The notes under the pieces: generated by a model
Told to the model about the DNA's origin: nothing
The model's input: the letters and a program-made list of their open reading frames with translations, nothing else
Databases searched by the model: none
Program-made: the position numbers and the translations under genes
Assembly (NCBI GenBank): GCA_029258375.1
Contig: JARHZA010000001.1
Location: forward strand, 310,001 to 374,000
Direction of reading: 5' to 3'
DNA: 64,000 nt
Source: Eubacterium sp.
GTDB taxonomy: Bacteria > Bacillota > Clostridia > Oscillospirales > Acutalibacteraceae
Shown here: positions 1-8,947 of the stretch, one piece after another
Layout of the letters: each line of letters opens with the position of its first letter
Numbering within the stretch: position 1 is the first letter of the stretch

Positions 1-8
1 GTTTTAAT

Positions 9-869
9 TTATTTGCTAAATGCAACAAGAATACCACCGTTAGATGCGTAAAGTGAATTAAGTCCGCCACCTTTTAAAACTGTAACGTCTTTATATCCAC
101 ATTTATCTTTAATCATTGTTGCAACTTTGTTTGCCTTTTCTTCGCAACAAACGTGTGTGATAATAACCTTTTTGTCTGCCAAATCACAACCTTGTGTATC
201 TTTTGCAATAAATGATACAAGTTTGCCAAGAGCACGGCTTTCTGTTAAATCTTTACCAGCAAGGGTAATGTTGCCGTCTTGACCACGTCCACAAATAAGT
301 TTAACTCTAACTGCTTCAATAACTTTTGCAGCAATGCTGAAAAGTCTGCCGTTGTTTTTGAAAGCATCAAAACTTTCAAGACAGAAGTAAAGACCAGAAT
401 TTTCAAGAGAGAATTTTTCAACTTCTGTAACAACTTCATCAAAAGGAAGACCTTTGCTTGCAAGTTCGTGTATTTTCATTGCAATAAGTGTTTCATGACC
501 AGCAGCTGAAAGAGAGTTGAAAACGTGAATATTCTTTTTAACATCTTCGTGCTCTTCTTTGAAAAATTCAACACCTTGAAGTGCACTGTTGTAGCAACCA
601 CTTAATTTATCTGTAATACAAACAATATAAACGTCATCTTCTTCACCTTCGCAAGCATCAGCAAAAGCAGTTGGTGCAGGGCAAGCGGAACGAGCAGGTT
701 CATTACTATTTGCAACACGATTTATGAAATCGTCTTGATCAAAATTTTCATCATCTAAAATTACATAATCACCAATTTGTAAAGTAAGAGGAATAACAGA
801 AATATTATTCCAACTTTTCATTTCATCTGTAAGATCGCAACTTGAATCTACAACAATTTTATATGCCAT
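9..869 (-). CDS. DegV family protein (FakB-like fatty acid-binding protein)
   Basis: The 286 residues are the usual length for the family and both ends are inside the window. Seen: the N-terminal DSSCDL motif (residues 8-13) and RSACPAPTAF (60-69), where DegV proteins carry the serine/threonine loop that holds a fatty-acid carboxylate. Known: FakB-type DegV proteins bind a fatty acid in the cytosol and hand it to the kinase FakA for phosphorylation and phospholipid synthesis. A FakA-like gene lies at the other end of this window, so the pair may cooperate, but Clostridia often have several DegV paralogues and this one may bind another lipid. The gene stands alone behind its own strong promoter; an AAGGAT ribosome site precedes the ATG. 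Confidence 0.9.
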   Translation of the reverse strand: MAYKIVVDSSCDLTDEMKSWNNISVIPLTLQIGDYVILDDENFDQDDFINRVANSNEPARSACPAPTAFADACEGEEDDVYIVCITDKLSGCYNSALQGVEFFKEEHEDVKKNIHVFNSLSAAGHETLIAMKIHELASKGLPFDEVVTEVEKFSLENSGLYFCLESFDAFKNNGRLFSIAAKVIEAVRVKLICGRGQDGNITLAGKDLTESRALGKLVSFIAKDTQGCDLADKKVIITHVCCEEKANKVATMIKDKCGYKDVTVLKGGGLNSLYASNGGILVAFSK

Positions 870-923
870 AATAAAAAATCCTTTTAAAAATTAGTAACAT
901 TTTCAATACGAAACGTCGTAAAC

Positions 924-952
924 ATTATAGTTGATTGCACATTTTTAGTCAA
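924..952 (-). promoter_or_regulatory. Sigma-A promoter of the DegV gene
   Basis: On the minus strand TTGACT (952-947) and a perfect TATAAT (929-924) are separated by 17 bp. Transcription should start near 917, giving a leader of about 50 nt before the ATG at 869. Confidence 0.8.
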
Positions 953-1305
953 CGAAAAAATGCGAAAACAGGGCAAAATTTAAAAATTGTATACATAAAT
1001 TTAGAAAAATTTTAATTAAAAAATTAAATTGTGTACAAATAACTTTATTTTGTCAAAAATGAATAAGTGTAAAAATAGTTAAATTGTTAACAATTACTTA
1101 AAATGTAGTTGAAAAATGATTTATATTTAAAAATCAACTATTTTTCAACAACTAAAAAAACAATGTGGAAAACTTTAATGGTTGTTTGATTTAACAATGT
1201 ATTTATATAAGTATTATATGTATACGATTTTTTATACTTTCAATTGTTTTGTAATAATATGAATAACATACTTAATATTATGCAACATTTTAATTCACTA
1301 AATTC

Positions 1306-1334
1306 TTGATTTATAATAAGTTATATATTATTAT
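1306..1334 (+). promoter_or_regulatory. Candidate promoter of the tyrA-aroBAC-pheA operon
   Basis: TTGATT (1306-1311) and TATTAT (1329-1334) are 17 bp apart, which places a start near 1341, about 30 nt before the tyrA ATG. The region is so AT-rich that chance matches are likely. Confidence 0.35.
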
Positions 1335-1369
1335 ATAGTTTAATAACATTAAAATGGATAGGTGTATGT

Positions 1370-2194
1370 ATGAATATTCTTGTTGCAGGTCTTGGACTTA
1401 TTGGTGCCAGTGTTGCTAAAGCATTAAAAAAATATACTTCTCATCACGTTATGGGATGGAATAGAACAGAATCTGTTTGTATTAAGGCACTTCAAGACGG
1501 TGCAGTAGACGAAATAGGTACACTTGATGAACTTATTCCAAAAGCAGATATAACTATCATCAACTTTTATCCCGATGCTATTATTCCTTTTATTATGGAT
1601 AATAAAGATAAGTTTAAAGTTGATAGTATTGTAACAGATAGTTGTGGTATTAAAACAAAAATTTGTCGTTTGCTTGAAAAAGAAAAATTTAATTTTACAT
1701 ATATAGGTGCACACCCAATGGCTGGTAGAGAAGTTTCTGGTTACGATAATAGCCTTGCAGATTTATTTAGCAATGCATCTTTTATTTGCACACCAACAAA
1801 TGCACCAAAAGCAAAAATAGATACACTTGTTGAAGTTGCAAAAGAAATGGGCTTTGCAAGAACAGTTGTTACAACACCAGAGCATCACGATGAAATGATT
1901 GCATTTACTTCTCAAATTGCACACGTTCTTGCGTGCTCATATGTGTTGAGCCCTCTTGCTCCTCAGCACACAGGCTTTTCTGCCGGTTCTTACCGAGATG
2001 TTTCTCGTGTTGCAAGAATCAATGGCGAAATGTGGAGCAAACTTTTTATAGATAATAAAGAACCTTTAATAAATGAAATTGATGACCTTGTAAACAATCT
2101 TTTAAAGTTTAGAACGGCCATAAAAGAAGAGGACAGAGCTGAACTTGAATCACTTATGGCACAAGCAAATAAAATTAAAGAGGAAATTGGATAA
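1370..2194 (+). CDS. tyrA: Prephenate dehydrogenase
   Basis: This enzyme oxidises prephenate to 4-hydroxyphenylpyruvate with NAD(P)+, the tyrosine branch after chorismate. Seen: a dinucleotide-binding GLGLIG at residues 7-12, the family motif GAHPMAGRE at 113-121, and a C-terminal helical dimerisation half. At 274 residues it is the short form without a C-terminal ACT domain, so tyrosine feedback through ACT is not expected. AGGTG lies about 7 nt before the ATG. It is first in a five-gene operon; its TAA overlaps the aroB ATG by one base. Confidence 0.93.
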   Translation: MNILVAGLGLIGASVAKALKKYTSHHVMGWNRTESVCIKALQDGAVDEIGTLDELIPKADITIINFYPDAIIPFIMDNKDKFKVDSIVTDSCGIKTKICRLLEKEKFNFTYIGAHPMAGREVSGYDNSLADLFSNASFICTPTNAPKAKIDTLVEVAKEMGFARTVVTTPEHHDEMIAFTSQIAHVLACSYVLSPLAPQHTGFSAGSYRDVSRVARINGEMWSKLFIDNKEPLINEIDDLVNNLLKFRTAIKEEDRAELESLMAQANKIKEEIG

Positions 2195-3264
2195 TGAAAA
2201 AACTTACCGTTAATGTTGGCGATAAATACGATATTTTGATTGAAAAGGGAATAATCAAGAATTGCGGTAACTATATAAAAGAAATTACAAACGCAAAAAA
2301 AGTAGTTATTATTAGCGATTCTAATGTTTCAAAAATATATCTTGATGTTGTTCAAAATAGTATTAAAGAAAATGGATTTGAAGTTTTTAGCTATATTTTC
2401 CCAGCAGGCGAAAGTTCAAAAACTACAAGCACAGTTATTTCAATGGTTGAATTTCTTGCAGATAATGAGTTAACAAGAGAAGATATTGTTGTTGCACTTG
2501 GTGGTGGCGTTTGTGGCGATATGGCAGGTTTTGCATCTGCAATATATTTAAGAGGAATTAAATTTGTTCAAATTCCAACTTCACTTCTTGCACAAATAGA
2601 TTCTTCTGTTGGCGGTAAAACTGCTGTTGATTTGCCACAAGGCAAAAATCTTTGCGGTGCTTTTCATCAACCTGCGTTAGTTCTTATTGATTCAGATGTG
2701 CTTGAAACATTGCCAGACCACTATTTTAGTGACGGTATGGCAGAGGCTATTAAATACGGCTGTATAAAATCAAAAAGTTTGTTTGAACGTATAGAAAATG
2801 AAAATGCAAAAGATTTTATCGAAGATTTAATTTTTGAATGTGTTGATATTAAAAGAATTGTTGTTGAAAACGATGAAAAAGAAATGGGCGAACGTGCTCT
2901 TCTTAATTTTGGTCATACAGCAGGCCATAGCATAGAAAAACTTTATAATTTTGAGGGCATTTCACACGGCGAAGCAGTTGGCATAGGTATGGTTATGATA
3001 ACTGAAGCGTGCGAAAAACATAATTTAACAGAAAAAAGCACTTCAAGCAGAATTGCAAAAGTGCTTGAAAAATATAATCTTAAAACAAAAGATAGTCACT
3101 CAGTTAAAGAAATTGTAGATTTTATGAGCAGTGACAAAAAGCGAACAGGCAAAGGCATTAAGTTTATAATGCTTAATTCTGTTGGCGATAGTTTTATTAA
3201 ACTTGTAGAATACAAAGAAATGTACGATTTGTTTGGTGTTTTAAATGAGCAAAGTTATAATTAA
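2194..3264 (+). CDS. aroB: 3-dehydroquinate synthase
   Basis: It converts DAHP to 3-dehydroquinate, the second step of the shikimate pathway, using NAD+ and a divalent metal. Seen: the nucleotide-binding GGGVCGDMAGF, then SSVGGKTAVD, and metal-ligand segments around NFGHTAGHS and the SHGEAV histidine, in the expected order. The length of 356 is normal. Start and stop overlap its neighbours (1 nt with tyrA, 20 nt with aroA), indicating translational coupling in one transcript. DAHP synthase, aroD, aroE and aroK are not in this window. Confidence 0.95.
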   Translation: MKKLTVNVGDKYDILIEKGIIKNCGNYIKEITNAKKVVIISDSNVSKIYLDVVQNSIKENGFEVFSYIFPAGESSKTTSTVISMVEFLADNELTREDIVVALGGGVCGDMAGFASAIYLRGIKFVQIPTSLLAQIDSSVGGKTAVDLPQGKNLCGAFHQPALVLIDSDVLETLPDHYFSDGMAEAIKYGCIKSKSLFERIENENAKDFIEDLIFECVDIKRIVVENDEKEMGERALLNFGHTAGHSIEKLYNFEGISHGEAVGIGMVMITEACEKHNLTEKSTSSRIAKVLEKYNLKTKDSHSVKEIVDFMSSDKKRTGKGIKFIMLNSVGDSFIKLVEYKEMYDLFGVLNEQSYN

Positions 3265-4456
3265 AAACTCAATATTAAACGGCTCTTTAGTTATGCCTCC
3301 AAGTAAATCTGCTGCTCACAGAGCACTTATTTGTTCGTTTTTATCTGGTGGTGGCAATGTTAGCCCAATTATTTCATCAAAAGATATGGAGGCAACAGTT
3401 GGCTGTTTAAATAGTATTAAAAATTCAGAACAAGTTTTAAATTGCATTGAAAGTGGTTCAACACTTCGTTTCCTTATTCCTTTAGTTGCAGCACTTGGCA
3501 AAAGTGTTACTTTTGTTGGCGAAGGCAGATTGCCTCAGCGACCAATTGGCGAATATCTTGATTTGTTCAAAACAAAAGGTGTTGTTTGTGAAAGTGAAGG
3601 TGGACTTCCTCTTAAAGTAAGTGGAAAGTTGCAGAGTGGTGTTTTTGAAATTAGGGGTGACGTTAGTTCTCAGTACATAACTGGTTTACTTCTTGCACTT
3701 CCAATTCTTGATGATGATTCAAAAATTTGTTTAACAACTCCTCTTCAGTCTAAGCCTTATGTTGATATGACAATTAGTGTTATGAAAGAATATGGCGTTA
3801 TAGTTGATGAAACAGATTATGGCTATTTTGTAAAAGGAAATCAGCGATATAAACAACGTGATTATATTGTTGAGGGGGATTGGAGTCAGGCAGCATTCTT
3901 TTTGAGTGCTGGTGCAATAGGCTCAAATATTACTTTAAATGGACTTGACTTTAATTCAACACAGGGCGATAAAGCAGTTGTTGATGTTATGAAAAAGTTT
4001 GGTGCACAAATAGATATAAATGAAAATTCTTTAATTTGCAGAAAAGGCGAACTAAAAGGAATAGAGATTGATTGCACAGATATACCAGATATGGTGCCTG
4101 CAATAGCAGTTACTGCTTCTTTTGCAAATGGAAAAACAGTTATTAAAGGTGCTGAAAGATTGCGACTAAAAGAATCAGACAGAATTGAGGCAGTTTGTAG
4201 CAATCTTAAAAAAATGGGTGTTGATGTAATAGAAACAAAAGATGGTATGGTTATAAATGGAAACGGCAAAGTTTTTGGTGCAGATTTATGTGGTTATAAT
4301 GACCACAGAATTGTAATGGCATTTTCAGTTGCTGGTCTTTTTGCAGCAGGCGAAACAACAATTAGTGATGCTGAAAGCATTAACAAATCTTATCCATCGT
4401 TTTTTGAAGATTATAATAAATTAGGAGGAAATGCAGATGTCATCTGTACTCGGTAA
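3245..4456 (+). CDS. aroA: 3-phosphoshikimate 1-carboxyvinyltransferase (EPSP synthase)
   Basis: It transfers enolpyruvyl from PEP to shikimate-3-phosphate. Seen: PPSKSAAHRAL with the substrate lysine near residue 20, ESGSTLRF where E. coli has the GNAGTAMR loop, and LKESDRI near residue 307. The 403 residues form the usual two-domain protein, slightly short of E. coli AroA. The PEP-site loop is of the type common in Clostridia, and I do not infer inhibitor tolerance from it. It overlaps aroB at its start; its stop (4456) lies past the aroC start. Confidence 0.95.
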   Translation: MSKVIIKNSILNGSLVMPPSKSAAHRALICSFLSGGGNVSPIISSKDMEATVGCLNSIKNSEQVLNCIESGSTLRFLIPLVAALGKSVTFVGEGRLPQRPIGEYLDLFKTKGVVCESEGGLPLKVSGKLQSGVFEIRGDVSSQYITGLLLALPILDDDSKICLTTPLQSKPYVDMTISVMKEYGVIVDETDYGYFVKGNQRYKQRDYIVEGDWSQAAFFLSAGAIGSNITLNGLDFNSTQGDKAVVDVMKKFGAQIDINENSLICRKGELKGIEIDCTDIPDMVPAIAVTASFANGKTVIKGAERLRLKESDRIEAVCSNLKKMGVDVIETKDGMVINGNGKVFGADLCGYNDHRIVMAFSVAGLFAAGETTISDAESINKSYPSFFEDYNKLGGNADVICTR

Positions 4457-5510
4457 TAAAATTAGATTATCAGTATTTGGCGAAAGTCATGGCGAGGCAA
4501 TAGGCTGTGTTATTGATGGACTTCCAGCAGGTGTTAAACTTGATATGGAAAAAATCAATAAAGAAATGGCAAGACGTGCTCCTGGTAAAGATAAAACGTC
4601 AACTCCAAGAAAAGAGAGCGACACACCAATAATTTTAAGTGGTGTTTTAAATGGTGTTACAACTGGTGCACCACTTGCTATGGAAATTAGAAATTCAAAT
4701 ACACAAAGTGGCGATTACAAAAATTTAATGACTGTTCCAAGACCAAGTCATAGCGATTATCCGGCATATATTAAATATTGCGGTAATAATGATATAAGGG
4801 GCGGTGGTCACTTTAGTGGCAGACTTACAGCGCCAATTGTTTTTGCAGGTGCAATAGCAAAGCAAATTCTTGAACAAAAAGGAATTAAAATAGGTTCGCA
4901 TATTAGCAGAATAGGTAATGTTTTTGACTCCTCTTTTGATAAAAACAATATTTCAAGTGAACTTTTAAATAGTATTGTTTCAAACACTTTTCCGGTAATA
5001 GATACTGAAAAAGAAAGTGAAATGAGAGATGTTATCGAAGAGGCTCGACTAAATACCGATTCGGTTGGTGGTGCAATTGAATGTGCTGTAATAGGTATGC
5101 CAGTTGGTGTTGGTGGCAATATGTTTGACACCGTTGAAAGCAGATTATCTGCTGCAATTTTTGGTGTTCCAGCAGTTAAAGGTATTGAATTTGGATTGGG
5201 TTTTGACTTTGCTGGCGAACACGCAAGTAAAGTAAATGATTGCTATAAAGTAGAAGATGAAAAGGTTAAACTTGTTTCAAACAATAATGGTGGAATTATT
5301 GGTGGTATGACAAGTGGCGCACCTATAGTTTTTAAAGTTGCAATAAAGCCAACACCGTCAATAGCAAAACCACAGCAAAGTGTTAACCTTCAAACTATGC
5401 AAAATGAAACACTTGTTATTAAAGGCAGGCACGACCCTTGCATAGTTCCTCGTGCAGTACCAGTTATAGAATGTGTTACTGCATTTGTAATTCTTGATTT
5501 AATGTTGTAA
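4437..5510 (+). CDS. aroC: Chorismate synthase
   Basis: It eliminates phosphate from EPSP to give chorismate and needs reduced FMN. Seen: the N-terminal GNKIRLSVFGESHG, an RPSHSDY segment, GGGHFSGR, and a C-terminal GRHDPC followed by proline and valine, all family signatures. I start it at 4437 because AGGAGG at 4423-4428 is 8 nt away; the ATG at 4431 is too close to that site. This gives 357 residues. It overlaps the end of aroA by 20 nt. Confidence 0.95.
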   Translation: MSSVLGNKIRLSVFGESHGEAIGCVIDGLPAGVKLDMEKINKEMARRAPGKDKTSTPRKESDTPIILSGVLNGVTTGAPLAMEIRNSNTQSGDYKNLMTVPRPSHSDYPAYIKYCGNNDIRGGGHFSGRLTAPIVFAGAIAKQILEQKGIKIGSHISRIGNVFDSSFDKNNISSELLNSIVSNTFPVIDTEKESEMRDVIEEARLNTDSVGGAIECAVIGMPVGVGGNMFDTVESRLSAAIFGVPAVKGIEFGLGFDFAGEHASKVNDCYKVEDEKVKLVSNNNGGIIGGMTSGAPIVFKVAIKPTPSIAKPQQSVNLQTMQNETLVIKGRHDPCIVPRAVPVIECVTAFVILDLML

Positions 5511-5532
5511 AATATATAAAAAGGATTTTTAA

Positions 5533-6663
5533 ATGGATTTACTTGATTTAAGAAAACAGATAGATGAAATTGATTCACAGTTAATTCCTCTTCTTTTAAA
5601 AAGAATGGGAATTTCTAAAAAAGTTGCAGAATACAAAGTTAAAAATGGCTTGCCGGTTTTAAATGAAAAACGTGAGCAAGAAATTCTTGATAGTGTTCAT
5701 GAAAGATGTGGAGAGCAGGGCGATACTATTGCAACTGTTTTTTCTGCAACTATGGACGCATCACGTGCACTTCAACATAAAATTATAGGCGATGGAAAAG
5801 AAATTAGAGATGCTGTTCAAAATGCACTTTCTAATAAAGAACTATCTGATATAAATGTGCCTGTTGCTTGTGCTGGCGTAGACGGCGGTAACACAAGTAT
5901 GGCTGCAAAAATGCTTTTTCCAAAGTCAGAAATAAAATATTATAAGCAATTTGAAGATGTTTTTGAGGCAGTTAACAGAGGTGATGCGCCACTTGGTGTT
6001 ATTCCTATTGAAAATTCAACTGCCGGTTCAGTTCACGAGTCTTATGATCTTGTAATGAAATACAAATTTTATGTTGTTGGCTCATATTCTCTTGAAATAA
6101 ACCATTGTCTTTGTGCAAACGAAGATGCAGATTATGAAAATATTAAAGATGTTTACAGTCATCCTCAAGCACTTGCTCAGTGTTCTGCATTTATGAAAAA
6201 CTTTGGTTTTACTGGTATTAACTATTCAAATACAGCAGCTGCTGCAAAATTTGTTGCAGAAAGCAAGCGAAAAGATATTGCTGCAATTTGTTCAAAAGAA
6301 GCAGCAAAAGAATATGGTTTAAAAATTCTTAAAACTGAAATACAAAATATTAGTAATAATAAAACAAGATTTATAGTTATTTCTAAAAAGCTGTTTATAG
6401 ATAAAAATGCAGATAAAATCTCTGTTATCTTTTCACTTCCACACACAACAGGTTCTCTTTATAGAGTGCTTGGCAGATTTTCAATGGCAGGTCTTAACTT
6501 AACAAAACTTGAATCTTGCCCTATGGAAAATGGCGATTTTAGTTATTATTTTTACACTGATCTTCTTGGAAGTGTTAAAGATGAAAAAACAATTGATTTA
6601 ATTTGTGCATTATCTTCTGAACTTCCAGATTTTAAGTTTTTGGGCAACTATCACGAATATTAA
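5533..6663 (+). CDS. pheA: Bifunctional chorismate mutase / prephenate dehydratase (P-protein)
   Basis: It converts chorismate to prephenate and then phenylpyruvate. Domains seen: an AroQ-type helical chorismate mutase (about 1-85, LRKQIDEIDSQLI), a prephenate dehydratase (about 105-285) with the catalytic TRF motif near residue 277, and a C-terminal ACT domain (about 294-376). The phenylalanine-binding ESRP motif of the ACT domain reads ESCP here (residues 327-330), and GALV reads as GSLY, so feedback control may differ. It is last in the aromatic operon, 22 nt after aroC, with an AAGGAT ribosome site. Confidence 0.93.
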   Translation: MDLLDLRKQIDEIDSQLIPLLLKRMGISKKVAEYKVKNGLPVLNEKREQEILDSVHERCGEQGDTIATVFSATMDASRALQHKIIGDGKEIRDAVQNALSNKELSDINVPVACAGVDGGNTSMAAKMLFPKSEIKYYKQFEDVFEAVNRGDAPLGVIPIENSTAGSVHESYDLVMKYKFYVVGSYSLEINHCLCANEDADYENIKDVYSHPQALAQCSAFMKNFGFTGINYSNTAAAAKFVAESKRKDIAAICSKEAAKEYGLKILKTEIQNISNNKTRFIVISKKLFIDKNADKISVIFSLPHTTGSLYRVLGRFSMAGLNLTKLESCPMENGDFSYYFYTDLLGSVKDEKTIDLICALSSELPDFKFLGNYHEY

Positions 6664-6696
6664 ATACATATAACAGTTGATTTGGGGGTGCTTGTT

Positions 6697-7467
6697 ATGA
6701 AAAGAACTAAACGGCATCAAACTAATTTAATATCGGCAGTTATTGTTATTGTTACTATTACCCTTGTTGTTTTGCTATCTATTTGCCTTTACAAGCAACC
6801 AAGTCTTGAGATGAGATTTGATGCTGTTGTAAGGTGGCTTGCAAAACTTGAGCAAGCAGTAGTTGGGCTTGATACTCATCTTGAAGTGCTATTGTGTATT
6901 TTTGCGCTTTATATTGCAAAATGTCAGTTGCCTATTCCAATGGGTGTTTTGTGTGTAATATCTGGTATGGTGTTTCCTATGCACATTGCCATTCTAATTA
7001 ACCTTGTTTTTACAATGTTTTTCTTTGCTGTAAAATATATTGAAGGCAAGTGGATTGGTGGCGGTTGGGCAATGATGATTTTAAATACTCATCAAGCACG
7101 ATTTGTTAAACAATGGGTTTTGTTTAAAGGTTCTGGCAATCCTTATATATTATTAGTATCAAGGCTTGTACCAACAATTCCTTTTGGAATGGTATCAAAA
7201 CTTTATGGCTCTATGCACTATGATTTTTTAAAATATTTAATTTTAAGTTTGCTCGGCTTTGCCCCAAGGCTAATTATATATACAAAAATTGGTTCTGTAA
7301 TTTATAATCCTTTTTCAAGAGAACTTATAATGTTGCTGATTATTATTGTGTTGTTTACAGGTATAACAACATTAACATTTAATATCTTTTATGGAATAAA
7401 ATCACGTCAAATGACAAAAACACTTTTAATTTATTCTCAAAAACAAAAATATAAAATTGTATTATAA
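6697..7467 (+). CDS. TVP38/TMEM64 (VTT domain) family membrane protein
   Basis: An integral membrane protein of 256 residues with about five hydrophobic segments. A long N-terminal helix is followed by the VTT/SNARE-associated core, including the SRLVPTIPFGMVSKLYG region typical of the family, and a basic tail. Known relatives (YdjX/YdjZ, DedA-related) are proposed to move or scramble lipids or support membrane homeostasis; no substrate can be read here. The ATG at 6697 is preferred over an upstream TTG because GGGGGTG sits just before it. It follows pheA by 33 nt, so partial cotranscription is possible. Confidence 0.8.
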   Translation: MKRTKRHQTNLISAVIVIVTITLVVLLSICLYKQPSLEMRFDAVVRWLAKLEQAVVGLDTHLEVLLCIFALYIAKCQLPIPMGVLCVISGMVFPMHIAILINLVFTMFFFAVKYIEGKWIGGGWAMMILNTHQARFVKQWVLFKGSGNPYILLVSRLVPTIPFGMVSKLYGSMHYDFLKYLILSLLGFAPRLIIYTKIGSVIYNPFSRELIMLLIIIVLFTGITTLTFNIFYGIKSRQMTKTLLIYSQKQKYKIVL

Positions 7468-7508
7468 AAAATACTTTTAATATAATAAAATTCACAAGGA
7501 GTAAGAAA

Positions 7509-8789
7509 ATGAAACCACAGGAATGTATCAATGCTATTAAAAGCGGAGAAATGAATGAAAATTTCAAAGCAGTTTATGTAACAGACGAAGCAGTTGAGTT
7601 ACAAAAAGAACGCTATATTGAAACAATTGAAGAATTTATTTCTCTTTTTGGAGACGATAGAGATATTATCGTTACATCTGCACCAGGAAGAACAGAGGTT
7701 TGTGGTAACCATACAGACCATAACAACGGTAAAGTTCTTGCTGCATCAATTAACCTTGATGCAATTGCAGTTTGTGCAATCAGTAACGAAAATACAGTTC
7801 GTGTTAAATCAAAAGGTCATGCAATGAATGTTGTTGACATTACAAAACTTTTACCAGATGAAAGTGAATTTGGTCGCTCAACTGCTATGGTAAGAGGCGT
7901 TGTATCAAAAATTAAAGATATGGGCTATAAAATCGGTGGATTTGATGCTGTAACAACTTCTGATGTTATGGGCGGAAGTGGCCTTTCATCTTCAGCAGCA
8001 TTTGAAGTTCTTCTTGGAACTACCGTTTCTTATCTTTTTAATGACGGCAAAATTGATCCAGTAGATATTGCAAAGGTTGCACAATACAGTGAAAATGTTT
8101 TCTTTGGCAAGCCTTGCGGTCTTCTTGACCAAATGGCATCATCTGTTGGTACTTTTGTTACAATTGACTTTAAGTCAACAGAAAATCCAGTTATCAACAA
8201 AGTTGCTTATGATTTTTCAAAGAGTGGTCACTCTCTTTGCATTGTTGATACAGGCGGAAACCATAGCGATTTAACAGAAGATTATGCAGCAGTTCGTTCA
8301 GAAATGGAAAGTGTTGCAAAAGCAATGGGCAAAAATGTTCTTCGTGAAATTGATTTTGAAGACTTCAAAAATGCAGTTCCAGAACTTACACAAAAAGTAA
8401 ACGACCGTGCACTTCTTCGTGCATATCACTTCTACAACGAAAATCTTCGTGTTGAAAAAGCAGTTAATGCTCTTGAAAATGATGATTTTGATACATTTAA
8501 AGAAGTAATTCTTGACAGTGGTAAATCTTCATATATGTTAAATCAAAATGTATATTCTCCATCAAACGCAACAGAACAAAAACTTTCTCTTGCACTTTGT
8601 GTTACAGAGGATCTTCTTAAAGATAAGGGTGCATTCCGTGTTCATGGTGGTGGATTTGCAGGCACAATTCAGGCATTTGTTCCAAACGAAATTCTTGATA
8701 CATATAAAACAGAAATGGAAAAGATTTTTGGTAAGGGCAGTTGCCACGTGCTTATTATTCGCCCAGTTGGTGGCACAAGAGTTCTTTAA
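7509..8789 (+). CDS. galK: Galactokinase-family GHMP kinase
   Basis: 426 residues with all three GHMP kinase motifs in order: GRTEVCGNHTDH (60-71) in place of the usual GRxNLIGEHTDY, the ATP loop GGSGLSSSAAFE, and HGGGFAGTIQAF near the C-terminus. Expected reaction: ATP-dependent phosphorylation of galactose at C1. A lacZ gene is in the window, which fits a lactose route. The altered first motif is of a variant seen in Clostridia galactokinases, and a different sugar substrate cannot be excluded. ACAAGGAG precedes the ATG. A terminator follows. Confidence 0.82.
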   Translation: MKPQECINAIKSGEMNENFKAVYVTDEAVELQKERYIETIEEFISLFGDDRDIIVTSAPGRTEVCGNHTDHNNGKVLAASINLDAIAVCAISNENTVRVKSKGHAMNVVDITKLLPDESEFGRSTAMVRGVVSKIKDMGYKIGGFDAVTTSDVMGGSGLSSSAAFEVLLGTTVSYLFNDGKIDPVDIAKVAQYSENVFFGKPCGLLDQMASSVGTFVTIDFKSTENPVINKVAYDFSKSGHSLCIVDTGGNHSDLTEDYAAVRSEMESVAKAMGKNVLREIDFEDFKNAVPELTQKVNDRALLRAYHFYNENLRVEKAVNALENDDFDTFKEVILDSGKSSYMLNQNVYSPSNATEQKLSLALCVTEDLLKDKGAFRVHGGGFAGTIQAFVPNEILDTYKTEMEKIFGKGSCHVLIIRPVGGTRVL

Positions 8790-8805
8790 TTTAATATGTA
8801 ATTAT

Positions 8806-8849
8806 AAAAAAGGTTTGAACATTTTTGTTCAAGCCTTTTTATTTTTTTT
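8806..8849 (+). terminator. Intrinsic terminator after galK
   Basis: A 10-bp stem (AGGTTTGAAC with GTTCAAGCCT, one wobble) has a short loop and is followed by a U-rich tract. Confidence 0.88.
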
Positions 8850-8856
8850 AAAAATA

Positions 8857-8885
8857 TTGACAAATGGATAAATGTGTGATATTTT
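8857..8885 (+). promoter_or_regulatory. Promoter of the double ABC transporter operon
   Basis: A perfect TTGACA (8857-8862) is followed after 17 bp by TATTTT (8880-8885), with TG two bases upstream of the -10. Transcription should start near 8892, just before the palindrome. Confidence 0.7.
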
Positions 8886-8893
8886 TTAGGAGA

Positions 8894-8918
8894 ACTGTAC
8901 TAACTGAATTAGTACAGT
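8894..8918. promoter_or_regulatory. Palindromic operator, YtrA-box-like
   Basis: A perfect 10-bp inverted repeat (ACTGTACTAA, 5-nt centre, TTAGTACAGT) lies at the predicted transcription start. Written as half sites it is ACTGTA-N13-TACAGT. The published Bacillus YtrA operator, as I recall it, is AGTGTA-N13-TACACT, with the same spacing and nearly the same half sites. The operon it precedes encodes a YtrA-type regulator, so autoregulation by repression is the likely role. Confidence 0.65.
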
Positions 8919-8947
8919 AATACAGAACGAAACGAGTTGATAATATA

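Larger units (their letters stand above)
870..1369. other. Divergent intergenic region between degV-like gene and aro operon
   Basis: This 500-bp, very AT-rich spacer has no convincing gene. It holds the leftward DegV promoter, a candidate rightward promoter at 1306-1334, and a hairpin at 1108-1149 (GTTGAAAAAT with ATTTTTCAAC, continued by GATTT with AAATC across a bulge). I see no T-box or riboswitch consensus ahead of the aromatic operon. Confidence 0.6.

Noticed and set aside
3886..4269. Long antisense open frames within aroA, and similar ones in other core genes such as the decarboxylase beta gene
   Set aside because: They have no ribosome sites and lie fully inside conserved genes; they arise from codon bias of the real gene.
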